Below, piece by piece: positions 1 to 6,959 of a stretch of 43,477 nucleotides of DNA (within the stretch, counting starts at the first letter, position 1; each line of letters opens with the position of its first letter). Both the position numbers and the translations under genes were made by a program. The DNA lies in contig NZ_JABCPZ010000074.1 of NCBI RefSeq assembly GCF_013283785.1, positions 1 to 43,477 of the forward strand. Direction: 5' to 3'. The notes beneath the pieces are model-generated. The model worked only from the letters and a program-made list of their open reading frames with translations. It was not told the DNA's origin and ran no database searches. This DNA is from Nonomuraea antri. Lineage in GTDB: Bacteria; Actinomycetota; Actinomycetes; Streptosporangiales; Streptosporangiaceae.

Positions 1-1442
1 GCCCCGGCACTGGCCCCGGCCCCGCCGGCCGTCGCCGGGCCGCCCAGTGACGCGCTGAGCTCGGCGGCCACCCGCTGCGCGATCGAGCCCGCGTTCTCGC
101 CGGGCAGCAGCAGCACCACCTCGCCAGGACGCCCGGCCGCCAGCCCGTGCCGCATCGTGGCCTGCGAGGAGGCCCAGAACGCGGCGCGTTCGCGCTGGCC
201 CTCGTGCTTGGCCACCGCGACCACGTGCGGCGCGCCCAGGTCCACGCCCAGCCTGCGGGCCCGGTCGGCCAGCCCGGGGGTGTCGGGGCGGGCGATGAGG
301 TCGTCGAGCAGCTCGCCGCGCACCCGGCCCTCCGCCTCGGCCACGCTCCGCCTGAACAGCAGCAACAGCGCGCAGACCAGCGCGGCCCGCTCCAGGATGC
401 GTTCGTCGGCGTCGTCGCTGCGCAGGATGAGCGTGCACAGCGGCTCGCCGCCGACGTCCACCGAGGCGATCAGCAGGTCACCCCTGCGCACGGTACGCCC
501 CAGCGCCCTGGACGCCTGCGCCGCCTCGAACACCCCGGCGTCCAGCTCGCCCACGTCGCCGGTGAGCGCCCGGCCCAGGTCGTCGAGCACCGCCAGCGAG
601 CCGCCGAGCACGTCGGTGACCACGGCGGCCACGTCCTCGATACCGCCGCCGCGCAGCACCAGCGAGGTCATCCTGTCGTGGGCCAGCGCGGCCCGCTCGA
701 CGGCCGCGCCGTGCTCCCTGACCGTCTTGTGCGCCTGTGAGAGCTCCTCCAGCGCGTTCCTGGTCTCCTGCAGCAGCCTGGCGTTGTCGATCGCCACGGC
801 GGCGTGCGCGGCCAGGCTGGCCAGCAGCGACACCTCTTCCTGCAGGAACGGCCTGGCGCTGCGGTTGGCCGCCATGAGCACGCCGATCACCCGCTGGCCC
901 AGCCGCAGCGGCACGCCCAGGATCGCGACCAGGCCCTCCTCTTCCACGGCCTCGTCGATGTGCTGTTTGTGCTGGAAGCGGGCGTCGGCGAAGTAGTCGG
1001 CGGTGCTGTACGGCGTCGCCGTCTGCGCCACCAGGCCGCCCAGCCCGGCCCCCATGGCCAGCCGCAGCGCGCGGAACTTGGCCGAGATCGACCCGTCGGT
1101 GACCCGCATGTACGTGTCGCCGCGCTCCGGGTCGTGCAATGTCAGATAGGCCGTGTCGGTGCCGAGCAGCTGCCTGGCCCGGTGCACGATCGCCTCCAGC
1201 ACGGCGTCGAGGTCGCGCAGCGCCGCCAGGTCGCCGGCCGTGTCGTAGAGCGCGGACAGCTCGGCCTCGCGCCTGGCCCGCCGCCTGAGCAGCGCGCGCA
1301 CCTTCAGCGCCTCGACCTTGGCCCGTTCCAGCTCCTCGATGGTCGCCGCGTCGGCGCCCGCCGCCCTGGCCTGGACGATCGGCCCTTCGAACTCGACCGC
1401 GGACGCCTCCCTGGCCAGCAGTTCGAGGAAGGGGAAGCTCAC
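1..1442 (-). CDS. GAF-domain PucR/CdaR-type transcriptional regulator (3' end beyond window)
   Basis: Starts at a GTG (1442-1440) and stays open to the left edge, so about 480 residues are visible and the C-terminus is missing. Residues ~20-60 are a charged, probably coiled-coil helix; a GAF sensor domain follows at ~65-215 (YDTAGDLAALRDLDAVLEAI at its start, LGVPLRLGQRVIGVL near its end), then a helical linker, then from ~260 a region like the middle domain of CdaR/PucR regulators (RGELLDDLIARPDT, HVVAVAKHEG). In that family a PucR-type helix-turn-helix closes the protein and would lie off the edge. The start codon shares a base with the stop of the upstream dehydrogenase gene (TAGTG), so the two are probably one transcript with coupled translation. 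The likely role is control of the adjacent 3-hydroxybutyrate dehydrogenase gene; that is inferred from context only. A histidine-kinase ending is less likely because no H-box appears after the GAF domain. Confidence 0.8.
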   Translation of the reverse strand, partial: MSFPFLELLAREASAVEFEGPIVQARAAGADAATIEELERAKVEALKVRALLRRRARREAELSALYDTAGDLAALRDLDAVLEAIVHRARQLLGTDTAYLTLHDPERGDTYMRVTDGSISAKFRALRLAMGAGLGGLVAQTATPYSTADYFADARFQHKQHIDEAVEEEGLVAILGVPLRLGQRVIGVLMAANRSARPFLQEEVSLLASLAAHAAVAIDNARLLQETRNALEELSQAHKTVREHGAAVERAALAHDRMTSLVLRGGGIEDVAAVVTDVLGGSLAVLDDLGRALTGDVGELDAGVFEAAQASRALGRTVRRGDLLIASVDVGGEPLCTLILRSDDADERILERAALVCALLLLFRRSVAEAEGRVRGELLDDLIARPDTPGLADRARRLGVDLGAPHVVAVAKHEGQRERAAFWASSQATMRHGLAAGRPGEVVLLLPGENAGSIAQRVAAELSASLGGPATAGGAGASAG

Positions 1443-2194
1443 TACCTGGCCGTCCAGCCGCCGTCGACCGGCAGGGACACGCCGGTGACGAACGATCCGT
1501 GCGGCCCGCACAGGTAGGCGACCAGCTCGGCCACCTCCTCGGGCTCGATCAGCCGCTTGATCGCCGCCGGGCGCAACATGATGTCGGAGACGACCTCGTC
1601 AGGCTCGATGCCGTGCGCCTTCGCCTGGTCGGCGATCTGCCCCTCGACCAGTTCGGTGCGTACGTAGCCGGGGCAGACGCAGGTCGAGGTCACCCCGTGC
1701 GGCGCGCCTTCCAGCGCGACCGTCTTGGAGAACCCCTCCAGCGCGTGCTTGGCCGTGACGTAGCCCGCCTTGAACGGCGAAGCCCGCAACCCGTGCACGG
1801 ACGAGATGTTCACGAACCGGCCCCAGCGCCTCTCATACATTCCCGGCAGGAACCGCCGGGCGATCAGGAACGGCGCCTCCACCATGACCTTCATCATGGT
1901 GGCGAACACCTCGGGCGGGAACTCCTCGACGGCCGCCACGTGCTGGAACCCGGCGTTGTTCACCACGATATCGACTGGCTCGTCCGGCAGCGCCGACTCG
2001 AACCCCGGCACGCTCAGATCGGCCACCACCGCGACGCCGCCGATCTCGGCGGCCACCTTCCCGGCCGGTTCCGCCCGCCGGTCCACCACCAGCACCTTCG
2101 CCCCCGCGGCCGCCAGCCGCCTGGCGCACGCCGCACCGATGCCGCCCCCGGCCCCCGTCACCAGCGCGATCCGCCCCATCAGCTCCTTCGCCAT
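1442..2194 (-). CDS. bdhA: 3-hydroxybutyrate dehydrogenase (short-chain dehydrogenase/reductase)
   Basis: A 250-residue classical SDR expected to interconvert (R)-3-hydroxybutyrate and acetoacetate with NAD in the cytosol. The Rossmann glycine motif TGAGGGIG is near residues 13-20, NNAGFQHV near 84-91, catalytic Ser in NISSVHGLRASPF and the YxxxK pair in YVTAKH; the NNAGFQHV and SVHGLRASPFK stretches are typical of D-beta-hydroxybutyrate dehydrogenases rather than general SDRs. Length matches the family. The reading frame is open to 2452, but the extra residues do not resemble an SDR. ATG 2194 gives the usual N-terminus; an in-frame ATG at 2179 with AAGGAG just before it is an alternative, though its spacer is only 3 nt. 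Cotranscribed with the GAF/PucR-type regulator, whose start overlaps this stop codon. Confidence 0.85.
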   Translation of the reverse strand: MAKELMGRIALVTGAGGGIGAACARRLAAAGAKVLVVDRRAEPAGKVAAEIGGVAVVADLSVPGFESALPDEPVDIVVNNAGFQHVAAVEEFPPEVFATMMKVMVEAPFLIARRFLPGMYERRWGRFVNISSVHGLRASPFKAGYVTAKHALEGFSKTVALEGAPHGVTSTCVCPGYVRTELVEGQIADQAKAHGIEPDEVVSDIMLRPAAIKRLIEPEEVAELVAYLCGPHGSFVTGVSLPVDGGWTAR

Positions 2195-2243
2195 GCTTCC
2201 CGACCTTAGGCGGTGGCCAGGAAGGTCGGCATGGGTGCCGCCG

Positions 2244-2273
2244 ACATAGATCAGTGCCCGACTATGTAGATCA
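2244..2273. promoter_or_regulatory. Candidate operator between bdhA and the trp leader
   Basis: A perfect inverted repeat, ACATAG (2244-2249) and CTATGT (2262-2267), with a 12-nt spacer, overlaps a direct repeat of TAGATCA at 2247-2253 and 2267-2273, exactly 20 bp apart. It lies 50-80 bp upstream of the dehydrogenase start in a locally AT-richer stretch. The GAF/PucR-type regulator is the obvious candidate ligand, but this is inference. Confidence 0.4.
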
Positions 2274-2316
2274 AATCCGGGCCGAGCCGGTGCCGTGATC
2301 TCCGGCACGGGCCTGA

Positions 2317-2322
2317 TAGCGT
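2317..2322 (+). promoter_or_regulatory. Candidate -10 element for the trp leader transcript
   Basis: TAGCGT fits the TANNNT pattern of actinobacterial -10 elements and sits 7 nt before the leader-peptide ATG, which would make the transcript leaderless. There is no good Shine-Dalgarno sequence before that ATG. No convincing -35 hexamer is visible 16-18 nt upstream. Confidence 0.35.
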
Positions 2323-2329
2323 TTGCCTC

Positions 2330-2368
2330 ATGAACGCGTATTCGCACTTCTGGTGGCCCGCCTCCTAG
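2330..2368 (+). CDS. trpL: trp leader peptide with tandem Trp codons
   Basis: A 12-residue ORF, MNAYSHFWWPAS, with two consecutive TGG codons (2351-2356) and a TAG stop at 2366-2368, placed 109 nt before trpD. Tandem Trp codons in a tiny ORF ahead of a tryptophan biosynthetic gene are the hallmark of ribosome-mediated attenuation. The Trp codons sit immediately before the first arm of an RNA hairpin (2358-2372), so a ribosome stalled for lack of charged tRNA-Trp would mask that arm. The peptide itself probably has no function beyond sensing. Confidence 0.8.
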   Translation: MNAYSHFWWPAS

Positions 2369-2417
2369 GCGGTCACCCCGGCGAAAACGCGACCCGGCCG
2401 CCTCGACGAGGCGGCCG
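2358..2417 (+). promoter_or_regulatory. trp attenuator: mutually exclusive hairpins
   Basis: Four segments can pair alternatively. Segment 1 CCGCCT (2358-2363) pairs with segment 2 AGGCGG (2367-2372). Segment 3 contains the same CCGCCT (2398-2403) and segment 4 the same AGGCGG (2409-2414). Thus 1:2 with 3:4 gives termination, while 2:3 gives antitermination. The 3:4 terminator has long arms, CGGCCGCCTCG (2395-2405) and CGAGGCGGCCG (2407-2417). A T-run is essentially absent, as is common for terminators in GC-rich actinobacteria. Confidence 0.75.
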
Positions 2418-2476
2418 TCGGCATTCCTGGGCGCCTGGTCGAGCATCCGCACCTCGACTGAAGAAGGGCGTTGAAC

Positions 2477-3520
2477 ATGACCAGCACGACCACCACCTGG
2501 CCCAGCCTGCTCACCACCCTGCTCGACGGCGTGTCGCTCTCCGCCAGGCAGGCCGCCTGGGCGATGGAACAGATCATGACCGGTGCCGCCACGGACGCCC
2601 AGATCGCCGCCTTCGCGGTGGCCCTGCGTGCCAAGGGCGAGACCGTGGCTGAGGTCTCAGGGCTGGCCGACGGCCTGCTGGCCGGCTCGTCGGCGATCAG
2701 GATCCCCGGCGACACCGTGGACCTGGTCGGCACCGGCGGCGACCGGGCGAACACCGTCAACGTCTCCACCATGGCCGCCATCGTGGCCGCCGCCGCGGGC
2801 GCGAAGGTCGTCAAGCACGGCGGCCGGGCGGCGTCGTCCGCGGCCGGGGCCGCCGACGTGCTGGAGGAGCTGGGCGTGGTGATCGACCTGTCGCCGGCCG
2901 CCGTGGCCAGGGTCGCCGAGGAGGTGGGCATCACCTTCTGTTTCGCGCCGACCTTCCACCCGGCGCTCAAGAACGCCTCCGTCGCGCGGCGCGAGCTGGG
3001 CGTGCCCACGGTGTTCAACTTCCTGGCCCCGCTGACCAACCCCGCGCTGCCGCCCGCCCAGGCGGTGGGCGTCTTCCACCCGCGGATGGCCGGGGTGATC
3101 GCCGGCGTGCTGGCCGAACGTGGCGCGTCCGCGCTGGTCTTCCGCGGCGACGACGGCCTGGACGAGCTGACCACCTCGGGCCCCTCGGCCGTCTGGGTGG
3201 TGCGCAGGGGAACCGCGACCCGTGTCACGTTCGACCCGGCGGACCTGTCCATCCCCCGGGCCCGGCCCGCGGACCTGCGCGGCGGGGACGCCCGGCACAA
3301 CGCCGCGGTGGCCAGGGCCACGCTGGCGGGCGAGCCTGGACCGGTGCGCGACATCGTGACGCTGAACGCGGCGGCGGCGCTGGTGGCCGCGGAGGGCACG
3401 CCACCGCCAGGGGAGCTGACGCAGTCGCTGGGGGCGGCGCACAAACGCGCGGTGGACGCCATCGACTCGGGCGCGGCCACCACGCTGCTCGACCGCTGGA
3501 TCACCGCCACCCGCACCTGA
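2477..3520 (+). CDS. trpD: Anthranilate phosphoribosyltransferase
   Basis: A 347-residue enzyme of tryptophan synthesis that transfers phosphoribose from PRPP to anthranilate. An N-terminal helical domain (~1-75) precedes the PRPP-binding GTGGD at 85-89, NVSTMA at ~95-100 and KHGGRAASS at 113-121; RRELGVPTVFNFL and PLTNP, conserved anthranilate-site segments, follow near 175-195, then GDDGLDELT. ATG 2477 is chosen because AAGGG lies about 8 nt upstream; a TTG two codons earlier is possible. Most anthranilate phosphoribosyltransferases I recall read KHGNR where this one reads KHGGR, an Asn-to-Gly change in the substrate-binding loop. No other trp gene adjoins it, so it stands alone under its own attenuator. 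Confidence 0.9.
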   Translation: MTSTTTTWPSLLTTLLDGVSLSARQAAWAMEQIMTGAATDAQIAAFAVALRAKGETVAEVSGLADGLLAGSSAIRIPGDTVDLVGTGGDRANTVNVSTMAAIVAAAAGAKVVKHGGRAASSAAGAADVLEELGVVIDLSPAAVARVAEEVGITFCFAPTFHPALKNASVARRELGVPTVFNFLAPLTNPALPPAQAVGVFHPRMAGVIAGVLAERGASALVFRGDDGLDELTTSGPSAVWVVRRGTATRVTFDPADLSIPRARPADLRGGDARHNAAVARATLAGEPGPVRDIVTLNAAAALVAAEGTPPPGELTQSLGAAHKRAVDAIDSGAATTLLDRWITATRT

Positions 3521-3565
3521 GCCCTCCCGCACCTGAGCCCTTCGCCACCCGCACCTGAGCCCTCC
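3505..3565 (+). repeat. Short direct repeats at the trpD 3' end
   Basis: A perfect 23-bp sequence beginning CGCCACCCGCACCTGAGCCC occurs at 3505-3527 and again at 3543-3565, with a partial copy at 3526-3542. The first copy contains the last trpD codons and its stop, so the tail of the gene has been duplicated into the spacer. Probably replication slippage. Confidence 0.8.
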
Positions 3566-3567
3566 GG

Positions 3568-3598
3568 CGGGCGGGCCGTCCCGATGGCGGCCCGCCCG
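3568..3598. terminator. Bidirectional terminator between trpD and fumC
   Basis: Perfect 11-bp stem, CGGGCGGGCCG (3568-3578) and CGGCCCGCCCG (3588-3598), with a 9-nt loop, between convergent trpD and fumC. Confidence 0.75.
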
Positions 3599-3623
3599 AC
3601 CGCGGCGGCTCAGGAGGGGCGGG

Positions 3624-5012
3624 TCAGGAGGGGCGGGTCATCGACAGGACGTCGAGCGCCGCGTCGAGCTGCTCCTCGGTCAGCCGCCCCGCCGCCACGT
3701 GCCCGCGCTCGATGACCACCTCACGGATGGTCCTGCGCTCGGCCAGCGCCTGTTTGGCGATCTTGGCGGCCTCCTCGTACCCCACGTACCTGTTCAGCGG
3801 CGTGACGATCGACGGCGACGACTCGGCGTACTCGCGCAGGCGGTCCTCGTTCGCCGTGATGCCGGCCACGCACTTGTCGGCCAGCAGGCGCGAGACGTTG
3901 GCCAGCAGCCTGATCGACTCCAGGATGTTGCGCGCGATCACCGGCAGCTGCACGTTCAGCTCGAAGTTGCCGGACGCCCCCGCGAACGTGATCGCCGCGT
4001 CGTTCCCGATCACCTGGGCCGCGACCATGGCCGTGGCCTCCGGGATGACCGGGTTGACCTTGCCCGGCATGATGGACGACCCCGGCTGCAGGTCGGGCAG
4101 GTTGATCTCGCCCAGCCCGGCCCGCGGCCCCGAACCCATCCAGCGCAGGTCGTTGGCGATCTTGTTGAGCGACACCGCCACCACCTTGAGCTGCCCGGAC
4201 AGCTCCACGATGGAGTCTTGCGCGCTCTGCGCCTCAAAGTGGTCGAGCGCCTCCTGGAACGGGATGCTGGTGGCCTCGCGCAGCTTGGCGATGGCCTGCT
4301 CGGCGAAGCCCGGCGGGGTGTTGATGCCGGTGCCCACCGCGGTGCCGCCCAGCGGCAGCTCCAGCACGTGTTCCAGCGCCCGCCTGACCCGCACCACCCC
4401 GTGCTCGATCTGCGCCGCGTAGCCGCCGAACTCCTGGCCGAGCGTCACCGGCGTGGCGTCCATCAGGTGCGTCCGCCCCGACTTCACCACCTCGTCGAAC
4501 TCGATGGCCTTGGCCCGCAGCGCCTCGCCCAGATGGGTCAGCGAGGGCAGCAGGTGGTAGGTGACCTCGGTCGCCGCCGCCACGTGGATCGAGGTCGGGA
4601 ACACGTCGTTGGACGACTGCGAGGCGTTCACGTGGTCGTTCGGGTGCACCGGACGCCCCAGCCGCTCCTCGGCCAGCGTCGCGATGACCTCGTTGGCGTT
4701 CATGTTGGACGAGGTGCCTGAACCGGTCTGGAAGACGTCGAGCGGGAAGTGTGCGTCGTGCTCGTTCTCCGCGACGTCGGCGGCGGCCTGGGCGATCGCC
4801 TCGGCCAGATCCTTGTCGATCACGCCCAGTTCCCCGTTGACCTCGGCGGCGACCGCCTTGATCAGCCCGAGCGCGGCAATATGGGACGGCTCCAGCGACC
4901 GCCCTGACACCGGGAAGTTCTCCACCGCCCGCTGGGTCTGCGCGCGCCAGCGGGCGCCCGCGGGCACGCGAACCTCACCCATCGAGTCATGCTCAATACG
5001 GAACTCGCTCAT
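3624..5012 (-). CDS. fumC: Fumarate hydratase, class II
   Basis: A 462-residue member of the aspartase/fumarase superfamily that reversibly hydrates fumarate to malate in the TCA cycle; the class is iron-independent and tetrameric. Substrate-binding regions visible are TGSGTSSNMN (97-106), SGRTHLMDATPV (178-189, with the conserved His 182) and the signature GSSIMPGKVNP (311-321), whose mobile loop carries the catalytic serine. Length is normal. It is the third gene in a row on this strand, after two protein kinases, with an 79-bp gap from the nearer one. A 14-bp direct duplication (TCAGGAGGGGCGGG) at 3610-3637 covers the stop codon region. A class I fumarase lies about 4 kb away, so two unrelated enzymes for the same step are encoded close together. 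Confidence 0.93.
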   Translation of the reverse strand: MSEFRIEHDSMGEVRVPAGARWRAQTQRAVENFPVSGRSLEPSHIAALGLIKAVAAEVNGELGVIDKDLAEAIAQAAADVAENEHDAHFPLDVFQTGSGTSSNMNANEVIATLAEERLGRPVHPNDHVNASQSSNDVFPTSIHVAAATEVTYHLLPSLTHLGEALRAKAIEFDEVVKSGRTHLMDATPVTLGQEFGGYAAQIEHGVVRVRRALEHVLELPLGGTAVGTGINTPPGFAEQAIAKLREATSIPFQEALDHFEAQSAQDSIVELSGQLKVVAVSLNKIANDLRWMGSGPRAGLGEINLPDLQPGSSIMPGKVNPVIPEATAMVAAQVIGNDAAITFAGASGNFELNVQLPVIARNILESIRLLANVSRLLADKCVAGITANEDRLREYAESSPSIVTPLNRYVGYEEAAKIAKQALAERRTIREVVIERGHVAAGRLTEEQLDAALDVLSMTRPS

Positions 5013-5091
5013 GACTCCCAGTCTGGCTCACGGGTGAGCGATCGGCTCGGCCGCAGCGCCCGGGATCGCCACGCGCGAAAACCCGTCGGGG

Positions 5092-6924
5092 CTACTTCGA
5101 GAACAGCGCCACGATCAGGACCGCGATCACCACGGCGGCGGCCGCGGCCACCGCCATCAGCACGAGCATGCCGTTGCGGTTGCCGCTCGGCTGCTGCTGC
5201 TCCGGCTGCCCGGCGATGGCGAACAGGTCGGTGCCCAGCCCCTTGCCCGCCTGCCCCGGCGCCTGACCCTGTTGCTGGCCCGGCTGCGGGACGGGAGGCT
5301 GGCCGACGGGCTGACCCGGGTGCTGGCCCAGCGAAGGCGCGGGCGGCATGCCCGGCCGCGGCGGCTGCCCCTGGGGGCCCGGCTGCTGCGGCTTCGGCGG
5401 GTAGACCTGGTGGCCCGGCGAGCCCATCGGCGACTGGGCGCGGGGGCCGCCCGCCGCGCCCTCGTCGCCGGGACGCTGCGGCGCGCCCTGCTCGGGCGGC
5501 GCGGTGAACGGGCCCTTGGGACGCATCACGCTGACCGTGCGCTCGGGGTCGAAGTCGTCGTCGCCCGGAGCCTGCTGGTAAGCCCCCTGCGGCCCGGACG
5601 GCTGCCCGCCCTGCGGCCCAGACGAATGCCCAGACGAATGCCCGGACGGATGCCCAGACGGATGCGCCGACGGGTGCCCGGCCTGCGGCCCCGACGGGTG
5701 CCCGGCCTGCGGTCCGGCCGGCTGCGGCCTGGACGCGGGGCCCGCCTGCGGCCCGGAGGGCGGCTGCTGGTGCGGGGCGCGCTGCGGCGCGGTCGGCGCG
5801 CCCATCGGGCCGCGCGCCGCACCCTGCGGCCCACCCGCTCCCGCTCCTGGAACGCCAGGAGCGCCGACCCCGGGAGCGCCGGGCCCACCGGCTACGGGCG
5901 CGCCAGGCCCGGCGTGTCCCTGCGGCCCAGGACGGCCCTGCGCCCCGGGCGCCCCGGGTACCGCTCCACCCTGGCCCGCGGACGCCGGCGGGCGACCGGT
6001 CCCGGCGGGCGAGGCGGGGGCGGTGGGGGCGGCGAACTGGTCGGGCACGGCGGCCTCCTCAGCGATCAAGGCCTCGGCCGTGAGCACCGGCATCTCGTGG
6101 GTGGGGGTGTCGGCGACCATGCGCAGCAGGGTCTCCGCCTTGGCAGCGCTCAACCGCTGCCGATAGTCCTTGTGCAGCAGCCCGTTCAGCACCGGACGCA
6201 GTTGCCCGGCCTGCGTGGGCGGGTCGGCGCTCTCGCTGAGCAGCGCCGCCAGCGTCTCGGCGATCGTGGACCGCTCGTAGGCCGGACGCCCTTCGACCGC
6301 GAAGTACAGCGTCGCGCCCAGCGACCAGATGTCGGATTCCGGCCCGGTGTACTCGCCCCTGGCACGTTCCGGAGCGGTGTAGCCGGGCGAGCCGATCACC
6401 ATACCGGTTCTGGTCAGCCGGGAGTCGCCCTCGGCCTTGGCGATGCCGAAGTCGGTCAGCACCACGCGCCCGTTCTCGGTGATGAGCACGTTGCCCGGCT
6501 TGACGTCGCGGTGCGTGATGCCCTGCGCGTGGGCCTCGCGCAGCGCGCCGAGCAGGTCGACGCCGATCTCGGCGACCAGGCGCGGCGGCAGCGGGCCCTC
6601 CTCGTCGATCACCTGCTCCAGGGAGCGGGCCTCGATGAGCTCCATGATGATCCACGGGCTGTTGTCGTGGATCAGCACGTCGTGGATGGAGGCGACCGAG
6701 GGATGGTTGATGCGCGCGGCGATGCGGCCTTCGCGCACCATGCGTTCGCGCAGCTCAGTGCGCTGTTCCTCGGTGAGCCCGGGGTCCTGGCGGATTTCCT
6801 TGACCGCCACCTCGCGCCCGAGTGCACGGTCGCGGGCGCGCCACACCGTGCCCATGGTCCCCCGGCCGAGGGGCGCGATCAGCTCGTAGCGTTCCGCGAG
6901 CAGGCGTGTCTGCTGTTCCGGCAT
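5092..6924 (-). CDS. Serine/threonine protein kinase, tail-anchored, with Pro/Gly-rich linker
   Basis: A 610-residue PknB-like kinase. The catalytic domain covers ~13-275: glycine loop GRGTMG (20-25), Lys 42 in VAVKEI, HRDVKPGN (138-145), DFG (158-160), APE (184-186); all catalytic residues are present. Residues ~290-580 are low-complexity Pro/Gln/Gly, including short SGHPSGHS-type repeats near 425-445. One hydrophobic segment (MLVLMAVAAAAAVVIAVLIV) lies ~584-606 and only LFSK follows, so there is no extracellular sensor domain: the kinase is probably membrane-anchored by its tail and reads an intracellular signal. No Shine-Dalgarno is visible; TATCTT six nt before the ATG could be a -10 for a leaderless message. 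It lies 35 bp downstream of a paralogous kinase. Substrates are unknown. Confidence 0.9.
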   Translation of the reverse strand: MPEQQTRLLAERYELIAPLGRGTMGTVWRARDRALGREVAVKEIRQDPGLTEEQRTELRERMVREGRIAARINHPSVASIHDVLIHDNSPWIIMELIEARSLEQVIDEEGPLPPRLVAEIGVDLLGALREAHAQGITHRDVKPGNVLITENGRVVLTDFGIAKAEGDSRLTRTGMVIGSPGYTAPERARGEYTGPESDIWSLGATLYFAVEGRPAYERSTIAETLAALLSESADPPTQAGQLRPVLNGLLHKDYRQRLSAAKAETLLRMVADTPTHEMPVLTAEALIAEEAAVPDQFAAPTAPASPAGTGRPPASAGQGGAVPGAPGAQGRPGPQGHAGPGAPVAGGPGAPGVGAPGVPGAGAGGPQGAARGPMGAPTAPQRAPHQQPPSGPQAGPASRPQPAGPQAGHPSGPQAGHPSAHPSGHPSGHSSGHSSGPQGGQPSGPQGAYQQAPGDDDFDPERTVSVMRPKGPFTAPPEQGAPQRPGDEGAAGGPRAQSPMGSPGHQVYPPKPQQPGPQGQPPRPGMPPAPSLGQHPGQPVGQPPVPQPGQQQGQAPGQAGKGLGTDLFAIAGQPEQQQPSGNRNGMLVLMAVAAAAAVVIAVLIVALFSK

Positions 6925-6959
6925 GAGAAGAAGATATCGATTCTCGCTTAGGAAGTGCT

